Source: Acidobacteriaceae bacterium | Lineage (GTDB): Bacteria > Acidobacteriota > Terriglobia > Terriglobales > Acidobacteriaceae | Assembly: GCA_003131585.1 (NCBI GenBank) | Contig: PKVW01000021.1 | Coordinates: 55,354 to 119,353, forward strand | DNA: 64,000 nucleotides | Direction of reading: 5' to 3' | Part shown: positions 27,214 through 37,465 of the stretch, one piece after another | Position numbering within the stretch: position 1 is the first letter of the stretch | Layout: each line of letters begins with the position of its first letter | Translations under genes and position numbers: made by a program | Notes under the pieces: generated by a model | The model's input: the letters and a program-made list of their open reading frames with translations, nothing else | Told to the model about the DNA's origin: nothing | Databases searched by the model: none

Positions 27214-27924
27214 ATGAGCGCGAATGCTGACGTACTGCAAGGGTCCGAAGTGATGGGGTCACCGGCGCAGGAAAGAGCGTGGCCGCAGGTTGGGGTCTTT
27301 CGCGAGACGAACGATTGGAATCCGGAGAACTTCGCGCGCGAACAGATTCGGGGCTTGGTGCGGCGGGTGTTCTTTACCAGCCCAGCTCGACCGGTAAAAC
27401 AGGTCGTCTTCAGCGCGGCGGAGCCGCACACAGATGTGGCCGGTATCTGCGACCAGGTGGGACAGGCTCTGGCGCTGGAGACACGTGCTCATATCGCCGT
27501 CGTGGGCCGTAACCCGCGCGTAGAAGAAATGGTGCGGGCTCACCATCGCGGTATGGGGGGTGCTGCGATCAAATCCTGGTCTACCCAAACGGCGATCAAC
27601 CTGTGGCGCGTGCCGGGGTTTGGGCTGCGCCCATGCGGCGAAGAGTCAGGGACGGGGCGCTATTGGCTTTCCTGCCTCGCGGAGCTCCGAAGTGAATTCG
27701 AATATGCCGTAATTCACGGGCCCGCAGCGGGGATATCGAGCGAGGCCGTATTGCTGGGACAGCTAGCGGATGGAATTATTCTCGTGCTGGGGGCTCATAG
27801 CACACGGCGAGCGACCGCTCGCAAGATCAAGGAAACGCTGGAAGCCGCGCAGTCTCGAATCCTGGGAACGGTGCTGAGCGAGAGAACATTTCCGGTCCCG
27901 GAGCGGATTTACCGCCGGCTGTAG
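27214..27924 (+). CDS. BY-kinase/CpsD-like protein lacking a canonical P-loop
   Basis: 236 aa; position in operon after Wzz; C-terminal FEYAVIHGPAAG..LGQLADGIILVLGAHSTRRATARKIKETLEAAQSRILGTVLSER. Confidence 0.65.
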   Translation: MSANADVLQGSEVMGSPAQERAWPQVGVFRETNDWNPENFAREQIRGLVRRVFFTSPARPVKQVVFSAAEPHTDVAGICDQVGQALALETRAHIAVVGRNPRVEEMVRAHHRGMGGAAIKSWSTQTAINLWRVPGFGLRPCGEESGTGRYWLSCLAELRSEFEYAVIHGPAAGISSEAVLLGQLADGIILVLGAHSTRRATARKIKETLEAAQSRILGTVLSERTFPVPERIYRRL

Positions 27925-28095
27925 TCAATTGAAGCAATTGCGGGCGAAGGCCGACGCTTCTTGAAGTCTCATAGCGCGGCATGATGGATGCCGTGCCGGG
28001 CCACACGCTGGTGGAGCGAAAACGCGCTCCAACCATTGGGCAGGCCGTTCCAACGAGTAACCGTTGTTGCCGCAAGTAGGCGGCAAGAACTGAAA

Positions 28096-28707
28096 ATGCT
28101 GTGCAATGGGAAACTGGAAGGGCGATGGGACTCAATGAGCGGTAGCTATGGGGCCCCGGCGGCAGGCGTTGCCCCTCGGGCACAGATGCCGCCGCAGCCA
28201 GTAGTAGAGGCCACACGGCCACAGTGGTTTGCGGTACAGACGCGATACCGGTTCGAGAAAAGGGTCGTCGCGCAGCTTAACCGCAAGCGCTGCGAAGTCT
28301 ACCTGCCATTGCTGACCGAGCACCACTCCTGGAGCGACCGGCAGCAGGTGGTGACGGTTCCTCTGTTTCCGGGATACGCGTTCGTGCATATCGATCGGTC
28401 CCACGATGCGCGGCGGGCGGTATTGCAAACAGCGGGCCTGATCGGCTTCGTGAGCTTCGGAGGGATGGTTGCGGCGGTTCCGACGAAGCAGATTGAAGAT
28501 CTGAAATTGCTGTTGCAGGAGAAGGGACTCTTCTCCCTGCACCCGTTCGTGCACGCTGGACAGCGCGTGCGAATCCGGGGCGGTTGCCTGCACGGATTAG
28601 AAGGAGTGCTGGTACAACACGAGAAGAGCAAGTTGCTGATCTCAATTGAGTCGATCCAGCGCTCGCTGGCGATTGAGATCCAGGGGTACGAGTTGGAATT
28701 GATCTGA
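28096..28707 (+). CDS. UpxY/RfaH-type (NusG-like) transcription antiterminator
   Basis: WFAVQTRYRFEKRVVAQLNRKRCEVYLPLLTEHHSWSDRQQVVTVPLFPGYAFVHID; KOW-like VHAGQRVRIRGGCLHGLEGVLV; alternative start 28135. Confidence 0.88.
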   Translation: MLCNGKLEGRWDSMSGSYGAPAAGVAPRAQMPPQPVVEATRPQWFAVQTRYRFEKRVVAQLNRKRCEVYLPLLTEHHSWSDRQQVVTVPLFPGYAFVHIDRSHDARRAVLQTAGLIGFVSFGGMVAAVPTKQIEDLKLLLQEKGLFSLHPFVHAGQRVRIRGGCLHGLEGVLVQHEKSKLLISIESIQRSLAIEIQGYELELI

Positions 28708-28708
28708 A

Positions 28709-30025
28709 GTGTCTTCTCCTTTCTTACATCCCAGACAGCCGAACCCTCAGGGAACCGAGTGGGCGGCGCGGTTAATCCCAGGAGCAGCCTCCGTCGGCGG
28801 CCGGAAAAAGGCGCAGCGGGAAGCAGGTCTGCATGCTGCATTCTCGCGTTGGGATGAGGCAACACCATTCCCGCCCCCTGGCCCGAAAAGTGGTCCGAGC
28901 GTTCTCGCTCCGCAGTGGCCCGAACCGCTGCAGAGCCGAGGCGGCAAGAATTGGGTGCGGTCAACCATTGTCTGGAGCGCCGGCATCCTGCACTTTGGCG
29001 CTTTGTTGATATGGCGATGGGCCGAACGGCAGGGCAATCAGCGTGGCACACGCGCCATGAGTAGCATGCGGAATGTGCTCATCGTGGGAACGGGCGAACT
29101 GGGCCGCAGGATCGCGGACCATTTGGAAAAGCATCCGGAGATGGGCCGATCGGTTTGCGGTTTTCTGGACGACTGGGAGGCGTTAGGAAATGGCGTAATC
29201 GGACGAATAAGCGAACTGGCGGAGCTTGCACGCACCGGGTTCGTAGACGAGGTGATCCTGGCGGGGCCGCATGATCGGGAGAAAACCTTGCGCGTGCTTC
29301 GCGCAGCCCAGCAACTGCGGTTGGACGTCAAGATGGCGCCCGATCTGTTTGGTTGCGAGCCGACGCGGGAAACGGAACGGATTGGGGGCATTCCTCTCAT
29401 TTCCCTGCATGAAGAGCGATTGCCGGTCGCGGGATTGTTGCTGAAACGGGCGTTGGACGTGGTGGGTGCCGGGGCGGCGCTGATCCTGATGGCGCCAGCG
29501 CTGGCCCTGCTCGCGATTCTCATCGGACTAGATTCGCCGGGGCCAGTGCTCTATGCAGCACTGCGCGCCGGGCGCAAGGGCCGGCCGTTTCGCTGCTACA
29601 AGTTTCGCACCATGGTTAGGGATGCGGACGCTTTGAAGGAGGGCTTGCGCGAGCGCAATCAGAGGCAGGGTCCGTTCTTCAAAATCACAGACGATCCGCG
29701 AATTACACGGGTCGGACGACTCCTGCGCCGCTATAGTCTGGACGAACTTCCGCAGCTATGGAACGTGCTGAAAGGCGAGATGAGCTTGGTGGGGCCGCGG
29801 CCGCATCCGCTGGACGACTTTTCCGCTTATGCGATTGAGCACTTGCCGCGGCTGGACGTGGTCCCGGGAATCACAGGGCTTTGGCAGGTGTCGGCGCGGC
29901 GGGATCCATCCTTTCAAGCCGGAATGAACCTGGATATTGAGTACATCCACCGCTGGAGCCTGGGGATGGACCTGAGGATTTTGCTGAAGACCGCAGGGGC
30001 CGTGCTGCGGGGGAGCGGAGACTGA
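28709..30025 (+). CDS. Undecaprenyl-phosphate glycosylphosphotransferase (sugar transferase)
   Basis: 438 aa; KRALDVVGAGAALIL, KFRTMVRDAD, TRVGRLLRRYSLDELPQLWNVLKGEMSLVGPRP, PGITGLWQVSAR. Confidence 0.93.
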   Translation: MSSPFLHPRQPNPQGTEWAARLIPGAASVGGRKKAQREAGLHAAFSRWDEATPFPPPGPKSGPSVLAPQWPEPLQSRGGKNWVRSTIVWSAGILHFGALLIWRWAERQGNQRGTRAMSSMRNVLIVGTGELGRRIADHLEKHPEMGRSVCGFLDDWEALGNGVIGRISELAELARTGFVDEVILAGPHDREKTLRVLRAAQQLRLDVKMAPDLFGCEPTRETERIGGIPLISLHEERLPVAGLLLKRALDVVGAGAALILMAPALALLAILIGLDSPGPVLYAALRAGRKGRPFRCYKFRTMVRDADALKEGLRERNQRQGPFFKITDDPRITRVGRLLRRYSLDELPQLWNVLKGEMSLVGPRPHPLDDFSAYAIEHLPRLDVVPGITGLWQVSARRDPSFQAGMNLDIEYIHRWSLGMDLRILLKTAGAVLRGSGD

Positions 30026-31386
30026 TGGCGTCGGCGTCGGTCAGGACGGCGTCACCCGCTTCGTGGGCAGGGGAGGCAGCCTGGCGAGGGCTTCGGGTAG
30101 GGCTGCATCCGCTGCAGGCGATGATGATGTCGCCGGCTGCGCTGTTTCTCGCGGCGCTGGCGGCCATGCTGCTGCGGCCTCCCGATGTGTCTTTCTACGA
30201 GATCGATCGCGTCGCATTCGTGTTGTTAGTCCTCGGGGTGATGGGACGAGCGGTCGTGACGCGGCAGCGGTTACTGGTGGTGGAACGTGCCACGTGGCCA
30301 ATGATCGGGCTGACGCTTTTGGCGGTGGCGAGCGTCATGGGGCAACCGTTCGACAATCGGACCTGGTGTCTGCTCGCGGCGAAATTTATTGTGCCGTTCG
30401 CGCTGTTTCATCTGGCGGCGCTAGTGTTTCGCGAGGAGCGGCGGTTAGAGCAATTCGAGCTTTTCGCCCTCGTGGTGCTTGCCTATCTGTGCTTCACGTC
30501 GATCGCGTTCCTGGTGGGCGCGAAGTCATTGATTTTTCCGCGCTTCATTCTGGACGAGAGCCTGGGCTACCACGCCGACCGGGCGCGAGGACCGCTGCTG
30601 CAGGCGGTGGCAAACGGGGTTTCCTTGAATCTGCTTGGTGTGCTGGCGCTGCACGCGTTTCTGCGGGGAAGAATACGCGGCTTAAGAGCTGCTCTGCTGC
30701 TGGCTTCCCTGCCGGTCGCAATCCTGGCGACGATGACACGCGCCGTCTGGCTCTCATTCGCGGCCAGCATTGGGTTTCTGATTTTTCGTTCGCACAACCG
30801 GAGGCTGAGGCGTATCTGCATCGCCGTAATGATCGTGGGATCTCTGGGCTTACTCATAGCTTTGAGCTTTGACGACCAGCGCCGCGCGCTCACGGACCGG
30901 TTGCGGGAATCTGGCCCCCTCGATTTTCGCCAGGCGGTTTACGCCGGCGGCTGGCAGATGTTCTTAGAAAAGCCATTGACCGGGTGGGGCGTAAACCAGA
31001 TGCCGGCGGAGTTGGCGCGTCACGTCAGCGGCTACAAGGAGAAGGAACTATATCCGCACAACACCTATCTGGAAATACTGGTGGAACATGGCATTGCCGG
31101 ACTGGCGCTGTATGTGTGGCTGATGTGGGAGGTTTTGCGGCTGGGACGGAGCCTGGTGCCACGGGCCGAACGCGAGGGCCTGCTGAATCAGCGGTTTCAT
31201 GCCATGTGGCCGGTATTGCTCGGAGTCTATTGGGTGAACGCCGCTGTTGTGGTGATGAATTATCAGTTCGTGAACGGGCTTCTGTTCACCATGGCGGGAA
31301 TGCTGGCAGCACAGCGGCGGCGCGCTGCTAGAGACTTGGAACGCCCCGCGGCTCCTCTCCTGACACTGCGCGGCTCCGCTGCTTAA
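30025..31386 (+). CDS. O-antigen ligase/polymerase (Wzy/WaaL) family protein
   Basis: 453 aa multi-TM; GWGVNQMPAELARHVSGYKEKELYPHNTYLEILVEHGIAGLALYVWLM. Confidence 0.85.
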   Translation: MASASVRTASPASWAGEAAWRGLRVGLHPLQAMMMSPAALFLAALAAMLLRPPDVSFYEIDRVAFVLLVLGVMGRAVVTRQRLLVVERATWPMIGLTLLAVASVMGQPFDNRTWCLLAAKFIVPFALFHLAALVFREERRLEQFELFALVVLAYLCFTSIAFLVGAKSLIFPRFILDESLGYHADRARGPLLQAVANGVSLNLLGVLALHAFLRGRIRGLRAALLLASLPVAILATMTRAVWLSFAASIGFLIFRSHNRRLRRICIAVMIVGSLGLLIALSFDDQRRALTDRLRESGPLDFRQAVYAGGWQMFLEKPLTGWGVNQMPAELARHVSGYKEKELYPHNTYLEILVEHGIAGLALYVWLMWEVLRLGRSLVPRAEREGLLNQRFHAMWPVLLGVYWVNAAVVVMNYQFVNGLLFTMAGMLAAQRRRAARDLERPAAPLLTLRGSAA

Positions 31387-31422
31387 GTCTTAGTCCTTCA
31401 AGTTCCGCAACTCTCCGATCCC

Positions 31423-32733
31423 GTGTTGACGGTCGCCTATCTCGCCAATCAATTTCCTGCCGCCGTGGAGCCCTACGTGAGCGAGGAGATTCAGGAACTG
31501 CGGCAGCGGGGAGTTCAGGTCATTCCCGGCAGTGTGCGAAGGCCGCATGCGCCACAACGCGGATCGGCCAACGAAGCCTCTGAGCCGCAGATTCTATGCC
31601 TGCAGCCGGTTCGGGCGCTGACGCTTCTGCGAGCTTTGGGGCTGGCGGCGCGGCGCTGGGATCGGATTGCCGATTTAGTGACGCGGGTGCTCCTTCGGGG
31701 AAAGGAATCGCCCAAGCGTCGCCTGAAAGCCCTGCTGCACACCTGGTTGGGAGCGTATTACGCCGTACTGTTGCAAGAGCGTGGGGTGGATCACGTCCAT
31801 GTGCATCACGGCTATTTCGGGTCGTGGATCGCGATGGTGGCGGCCCGGTTGTTGGGAGTGAGTTTCAGCCTGACGCTGCACGGGTCGGACCTGCTGCTCG
31901 ACGGCGCCTATCTCGACGCGAAACTGGAGAATTGCCGGTTTTGCCTAACCATTTCCGAGTACAACCGCCGCTATATTCTGAAGCATTTTCCGGCAATCGA
32001 CCCGGCAAAGATCATAGTCTCGCGGCTGGGCGTCGACGCACCGGAACACGCGGAATCTCCCCGGAAGGTTGCATGTGGGGCACGCCGCACTTTCACTCTG
32101 CTGGCCGTCGGACGCCTGCATGCGGTGAAGGATCACGCATTTCTGGTTCGCGCCTGTGAGCGGCTTCGCGACCGTGGACTCGACTTTGAGTGTCTGATAG
32201 CTGGCGAAGGACCGGAGCGGCAGCATCTCGAATTGCTGATCCGGAAAAACCGGCTGCAAGACCGTCTCAAGCTACTCGGCCACGTCACCCGGCAGCAGAT
32301 GGATTCACTCTACCGGCGCGCCGATGTGGTTGTGCTTACAAGCCGCAGCGAAGGAATTCCGCTGGTGCTCATGGAAGCGATGGTGCGGGGCAAAATTGTG
32401 CTCGCGCCCGCGATTACTGGGATCCCCGAGATCGTCATCGCCGGGGAAACGGGATTCCTCTTTGCGCCGGGGGCGCTGGAGGATTTCGTCGAGAGGATTC
32501 TCTTCCTTCACATCCTGATGCGCTCGGAGGATCGCTATGCAGCGAGCAGGCTGGACTGGATTCGGCACGCAGCGCGGATACAAGTCCTTCACAACTTTAG
32601 CCGCAGGAAAAACCTGACTCACTTTGGCGACCGGTTCCTGCAATTGATCGCAACCCAGAATTTCGCAACCCAGAATTTCGCAAACCAGGATTGGAGCCCT
32701 CCCCATGAGGATCTTGTATTGCAACAAATATAA
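31423..32733 (+). CDS. Glycosyltransferase family 4 (GT-B)
   Basis: 436 aa; LHGSDLLLDGAYL, LLAVGRLHAVKDHAFLVRAC, SRSEGIPLVLMEAMVRGKIVLAPAITGIPEIV; non-ATG start. Confidence 0.88.
   Translation: MLTVAYLANQFPAAVEPYVSEEIQELRQRGVQVIPGSVRRPHAPQRGSANEASEPQILCLQPVRALTLLRALGLAARRWDRIADLVTRVLLRGKESPKRRLKALLHTWLGAYYAVLLQERGVDHVHVHHGYFGSWIAMVAARLLGVSFSLTLHGSDLLLDGAYLDAKLENCRFCLTISEYNRRYILKHFPAIDPAKIIVSRLGVDAPEHAESPRKVACGARRTFTLLAVGRLHAVKDHAFLVRACERLRDRGLDFECLIAGEGPERQHLELLIRKNRLQDRLKLLGHVTRQQMDSLYRRADVVVLTSRSEGIPLVLMEAMVRGKIVLAPAITGIPEIVIAGETGFLFAPGALEDFVERILFLHILMRSEDRYAASRLDWIRHAARIQVLHNFSRRKNLTHFGDRFLQLIATQNFATQNFANQDWSPPHEDLVLQQI
32650..32694 (+). repeat. 15-bp tandem repeat at the 3' end of the GT4 gene
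   Basis: gcaacccagaatttc / gcaacccagaatttc / gcaaaccaggattgg (encodes ATQNF-ATQNF-ANQDW). Confidence 0.9.
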
Positions 32734-35281
32734 CTACCCCTTTAGCGGTACCGAAGCCTACCTGTTCGAAGCCATGGAACTCATGCGCTCCAACGGACAT
32801 GAGGCGGCCCTATTCTCCATGAACGACCCTAGAGGCCAGCCCACTCCGTACGACCGCCATTTCATGCCGCATATCGACTTCAAAACGCAGAGTGGATGGT
32901 TTCACAAGGTAAGGCTGGCGGGACGCGCGATTTATTCACGCGAGGCACGCCGACGGATTCGGGCGATGATCGCGGAATCCCGGCCGGACGTGGCCCATGT
33001 CCGCAACATCTATCATCATCTGTCGCCGTCGATCTTATGGGAGTTGAAGGCGCAGAAAGTTCCAGTCGTCTATCACCTGAACGACTTCAAGGTGCTGTGT
33101 CCCAGCTACAACCTGGTCTTGCGCGGCGAAGCCTGCGAGGCCTGCAAGGGCGGCGAATTCTGGCACGCGCTGCAAGAGAAGTGTTATCCGGGGCGGGGGG
33201 CGCGGATGACGCTGGTCGCGGAGGCTTACGTCCACAAATGGCTGGGCACGTACCGGAAATGCGTGGACTGCTTCCTTGCGCCCAGCCAATTTGTGCGCGA
33301 CAAGTTTGTCGAGCATGGATGGGATCCGGCCAAGTTCGAAGTTCTTCCCCACTTCCAGCCAGTCAAGGCGGTTGTGGAGCGCAATGCCGAAAACGCACCG
33401 CTGCTTTATTTCGGCCGGTTGTCACCGGAGAAGGGCGTAGCCGACCTGCTGTATGCCATGCAGCGCCTGCCAAATCTTCGTCTGATCGTCGCGGGGGAAG
33501 GACCGGAGCGCGGCCCCCTGGAGCAGCTTGCAGTCCAGTTGGGATTGGCCAACGTGGAGTTTGCAGGTCACATGCGGGGAGCGGAACTGGATCGCGCGAT
33601 TGCTAACTCGCGTTTCACGGTCCTGCCGTCGCATGCGTATGAAACGCTGGGCAAGACGATTCTCGAATCCTATGCTGAAGCGCGAGCCGTGGTGGCCACA
33701 GACCTGGGATCGCGGCGGGAATTGGTACACGAGGGCAAGACGGGACTTCTATATAGAACGGGCGATGTCGGCCAACTGACATCGGCCATCCAATTTCTCA
33801 GCTCGCAACCGGAACTGGCGGACAAAATGGGGCTGGCCGGCCGGGAGCAGTTGTGGCGGAGATATGCGCCAGAGGCGCATTACGAAGCGTTGGTTGGCTT
33901 GTATGAGCGCCTGGCGGATGGAAAAAAGCAATCGTCAGGCGTGTCAAAGCTGAGAAAGATTCGAAGCACGGCTCTCACGGCGAACACCGCACAAACTGGG
34001 ATGCCGCGAGTGGATAGAGGTGACTTCGTTCCCTTGCAACGCTTGGCCTTCGCCGCTGCGTTGCCGGGTTCCACCGACGTTCCTCCGGCAGCGGTGCAGA
34101 AACGGATGCTACGGGTCGCGTTCATTGGTGGGCGGGGCGTAGTTTCGAAGTACAGCGGGATTGAGACCTACTACGAAGAAGTTGGAAAACGGCTGGCGGG
34201 GATGGGACACCAGGTAACGGCATATTGCCGGACCTACTTCACTCCGCCGGGGAAACAACACAACGGAATACAAGTGGTGCGGCTGCCAACGGTCCGATCC
34301 AAGCATCTGGAAACGTTGGTGCATACGTTTCTCAGCACACTCCATGTGCTCGCGAGCCCCTGTGATGTCGTTCACTACCATGCGCTGGGGCCGGCACTAT
34401 TTTCGTTTATTCCGCGCCTCGCAGGAAAGAAAACCGTGGTCACGGTGCAGGGTCTGGACTGGCAGCGCAAGAAATGGGGACGCATCGCCTCGATTGTCCT
34501 GCGGTTTGGGGAGCGAGCGGCAGTGAGTCTGCCCACCCGCACAATGGTGGTCTCCCACGCGTTGCAGAAGCACTACAGGGGGAACTATGGAGTGGAGACC
34601 TCTTACGTGCCGAACGGCGGCGCGCTGCGCGAGCGGCGTTTGCCAGATAAAATCTTTGATTGGGGTCTTGAGGCGGGAGAATACATTCTGTTTCTGGGAA
34701 GATTTTCGCCGGAAAAGGGCTGCCATCTGCTGGTCGAGGCGTATGAGAAGTTGGACACCGACATAAAGCTCGTAATGGCGGGGGCGTCGAGCTATTGCGA
34801 CGACTACTCACGCCGCCTGCGAGCCCATGCGGGTGAGCGGATCAAGATGCTGGACTGGGTTTCGGGCGAAGCTCTCGACGAGTTGCTGACCAATGCCATG
34901 GTGTTTGTCTTGCCGTCCGATCTGGAGGGCTTGTCCCTGGCCCTGCTGGATGCAATGGGCGCCGGGCTTTGCGTGCTCAGCAGCGACGTTGCGGAAAATC
35001 GGGAAGCGGTCGACGACGCAGGATTCACGTTCCGGCGCGGTGACGTTGCAGATTTGACGGACCGCCTGCGATTCCTGATTGCGAATCCAGCGGTGCGCGA
35101 GGCCGCGGGACAGGCCGCGAAACGCCGCATCCGCGAACATTACCAGTGGCCGAAGATTGCCGCGGAGATCGAGCGGGTCTATTTCGAAATGATGGGATGG
35201 GAGTCGGCGGAGACTCCATCCAGAAAGCCGCTCGGACGGGTAGCAGCGCCTGCACTGGCCACACGACGACGGGCGGGATAG
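32705..35281 (+). CDS. Two-domain GT4-GT4 glycosyltransferase
   Basis: 858 aa with two complete GT-B units: YFGRLSPEKGVADLLYAMQRL and FLGRFSPEKGCHLLVEAYEKL, separated by a linker (~residues 400-465). Confidence 0.9.
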   Translation: MRILYCNKYNYPFSGTEAYLFEAMELMRSNGHEAALFSMNDPRGQPTPYDRHFMPHIDFKTQSGWFHKVRLAGRAIYSREARRRIRAMIAESRPDVAHVRNIYHHLSPSILWELKAQKVPVVYHLNDFKVLCPSYNLVLRGEACEACKGGEFWHALQEKCYPGRGARMTLVAEAYVHKWLGTYRKCVDCFLAPSQFVRDKFVEHGWDPAKFEVLPHFQPVKAVVERNAENAPLLYFGRLSPEKGVADLLYAMQRLPNLRLIVAGEGPERGPLEQLAVQLGLANVEFAGHMRGAELDRAIANSRFTVLPSHAYETLGKTILESYAEARAVVATDLGSRRELVHEGKTGLLYRTGDVGQLTSAIQFLSSQPELADKMGLAGREQLWRRYAPEAHYEALVGLYERLADGKKQSSGVSKLRKIRSTALTANTAQTGMPRVDRGDFVPLQRLAFAAALPGSTDVPPAAVQKRMLRVAFIGGRGVVSKYSGIETYYEEVGKRLAGMGHQVTAYCRTYFTPPGKQHNGIQVVRLPTVRSKHLETLVHTFLSTLHVLASPCDVVHYHALGPALFSFIPRLAGKKTVVTVQGLDWQRKKWGRIASIVLRFGERAAVSLPTRTMVVSHALQKHYRGNYGVETSYVPNGGALRERRLPDKIFDWGLEAGEYILFLGRFSPEKGCHLLVEAYEKLDTDIKLVMAGASSYCDDYSRRLRAHAGERIKMLDWVSGEALDELLTNAMVFVLPSDLEGLSLALLDAMGAGLCVLSSDVAENREAVDDAGFTFRRGDVADLTDRLRFLIANPAVREAAGQAAKRRIREHYQWPKIAAEIERVYFEMMGWESAETPSRKPLGRVAAPALATRRRAG

Positions 35282-35343
35282 ACCAGCCAGCCGTGTAGCC
35301 GCACGAACCGCTTTAGCTCGCACAAACCGAACGCACCAACAAG

Positions 35344-35373
35344 AGGACGGGATGAATCCCGTCCTTTTTGTTT
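35344..35373 (+). terminator. Rho-independent terminator
   Basis: AGGACGGGAT-GA-ATCCCGTCCT-TTTTGTTT. Confidence 0.85.
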
Positions 35374-35449
35374 ACAATTGGAAGTAGCCTCGCGGGCAGC
35401 GGCGTGGCGAGCGGGCGCATGCCGTTTAATCCAGAGCAGCTTCCACGAT

Positions 35450-36514
35450 ATGGAAAACACGATCCTGGTCACTGGCGGAGCAGGCTTTATCGGATCCAAT
35501 TTCATCCTGCAGCGGATGGAACGGGAATCGGATTCCGTTGTGAACCTGGACAAACTCACCTATGCGGGGCATCTGCGCAATCTGGAAGCCATCGCAAACG
35601 ACCGGCGCCACGAGTTTGTGCACGGAGACATTGCAGACCGGGGGCTGGTGCGGGGCCTGCTGGAACGTCGGAGGCCACAGGCCATCGTGCATTTTGCAGC
35701 CGAGAGCCATGTGGATCGTTCCATCCGGGGACCGGATGATTTCATCCGCACGAATGTGGATGGTACTTTCGCGCTGCTGGAAGAGGTACGAACATATTGG
35801 GGAGGTCTGACTGAGCAGGAGAGAGCGGACTTTCGCTTTCTACATGTTTCCACGGATGAGGTGTTCGGCTCGCTCGATCCCGAGGATCCCGCTTTTTCTG
35901 AAACTACGCCGTATGCGCCCAATAGTCCTTACGCCGCTTCCAAAGCAGCCTCGGACCATTTTGTGCGCGCCTACCACCACACGTACGGGTTGCCAGTCCT
36001 GACCACCAACTGCTCGAATAACTACGGGCGATTTCAATTCCCGGAGAAGCTGATACCGCTGGTGATCCTGAACGCGCGCGCCGGTAAACCGCTGCCCGTT
36101 TACGGGGACGGGCAGAACGTTCGGGATTGGCTTTATGTGGAGGATCACTGCGAAGCGATCGCAACGGTACTCACCCGAGGACGAGTAGGGCAGACGTATA
36201 ACATCGGCGGCTGGAATGAGAAGCGGAACATCGACATCGTGGAAATAATCTGCGACATTGTGGATGAGATGGCGGGGCGCCGCGGATCTTCGCGCCGCGG
36301 CCTGATTACATTTGTGAAGGACCGCCCCGGGCACGACCGGCGTTACGCCATGGACGCAAATAAGATTGAGCGGGAACTCGGCTGGCGTCCGCTGGAAACA
36401 TTTGAGAGTGGAATTCGCAAGACGGTACGATGGTACTTGGAGAATGAGGAGTGGGTCCGCGATGTGACGAGCGGGAGCTACCGGCAGTGGATTGAAACGC
36501 ACTATTCTTCGTGA
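35450..36514 (+). CDS. rfbB: dTDP-glucose 4,6-dehydratase
   Basis: [71 protein letters not shown]. Confidence 0.96.
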   Translation: MENTILVTGGAGFIGSNFILQRMERESDSVVNLDKLTYAGHLRNLEAIANDRRHEFVHGDIADRGLVRGLLERRRPQAIVHFAAESHVDRSIRGPDDFIRTNVDGTFALLEEVRTYWGGLTEQERADFRFLHVSTDEVFGSLDPEDPAFSETTPYAPNSPYAASKAASDHFVRAYHHTYGLPVLTTNCSNNYGRFQFPEKLIPLVILNARAGKPLPVYGDGQNVRDWLYVEDHCEAIATVLTRGRVGQTYNIGGWNEKRNIDIVEIICDIVDEMAGRRGSSRRGLITFVKDRPGHDRRYAMDANKIERELGWRPLETFESGIRKTVRWYLENEEWVRDVTSGSYRQWIETHYSS

Positions 36515-36562
36515 ATTAGAGCCGTTGAATTGCGGCCGCAGCCCGAGCAGAAGAATCGCCCT

Positions 36563-37465
36563 ATGATGCACGCCTCGAACAGCACAGGTTATAAGGGGAT
36601 CATTTTGGCGGGAGGGTCGGGAACCCGCCTCTATCCCGTGACCCATGCCATGGGCAAGAGCCTGCTCCCGGTTTACAACAAACCCATGATCTATTACCCG
36701 CTGTGCACGCTGATGCTGGCGGGGATTCGCGACATCCTTCTTATTACGACGCCAGAGGACGTGCTCAAGTTTCAAACGTTGCTGGGGGACGGAAGTCAGT
36801 TTGGAATCCACTTGCAATACAAAGTGCAGCCCAAGCCGGAAGGAATCGCTCAGGCTTTTTTAGTAGGAGAGGCATTTCTTGGATCCAGCGCTTGCGCCCT
36901 GGTATTGGGCGACAATATTTTTTATGGGCACGACCTGGCCAAGGACTTGCGGGAAGCCGCAACTAAGACTCAGGGTGCGCGCGTATTTGCCTATCCCGTA
37001 CACGATCCCGAACGTTATGGCGTTGTGGAATTCGATGGCGCCGGGCGGGCTCTCAGCATCGAAGAGAAGCCCAAGCGGCCGAAATCGCGTTACGCGGTGA
37101 CTGGAATTTATTTTTACGACGATCAGGTGGTCAAGATCGCGAAGTCGCTGAAGCCCAGCGCACGGGGCGAGTTGGAGATCACCGACGTGAACAAGGCATA
37201 CCTGGAACGCGGCCAATTGGAGGTCGTGGTCATGGGACGTGGCATGGCATGGCTGGATACAGGCACGCATGAGTCCTTGATGGATGCGGCGCTCTACATT
37301 CAAGCCATCGAGAAAAGGCAAGGGCTGATGGTGGCTTGCCCCGAAGAGATTGCCCTCCGCTCCGGTTACATTACGGCAGAGCAAGTGGAGAAAATCGGCA
37401 ACTCGATGAAGAACAACAGTTACGGCACTTACCTGCTGCAACTCTTGCGAGAGAAGGTATTCTGA
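36563..37465 (+). CDS. rfbA: Glucose-1-phosphate thymidylyltransferase
   Basis: [47 protein letters not shown]. Confidence 0.96.
   Translation: MMHASNSTGYKGIILAGGSGTRLYPVTHAMGKSLLPVYNKPMIYYPLCTLMLAGIRDILLITTPEDVLKFQTLLGDGSQFGIHLQYKVQPKPEGIAQAFLVGEAFLGSSACALVLGDNIFYGHDLAKDLREAATKTQGARVFAYPVHDPERYGVVEFDGAGRALSIEEKPKRPKSRYAVTGIYFYDDQVVKIAKSLKPSARGELEITDVNKAYLERGQLEVVVMGRGMAWLDTGTHESLMDAALYIQAIEKRQGLMVACPEEIALRSGYITAEQVEKIGNSMKNNSYGTYLLQLLREKVF

Noticed and set aside
35840-36817. 325-aa minus-strand ORF
   Set aside because: Antisense to rfbB/rfbA, which have unambiguous family motifs.
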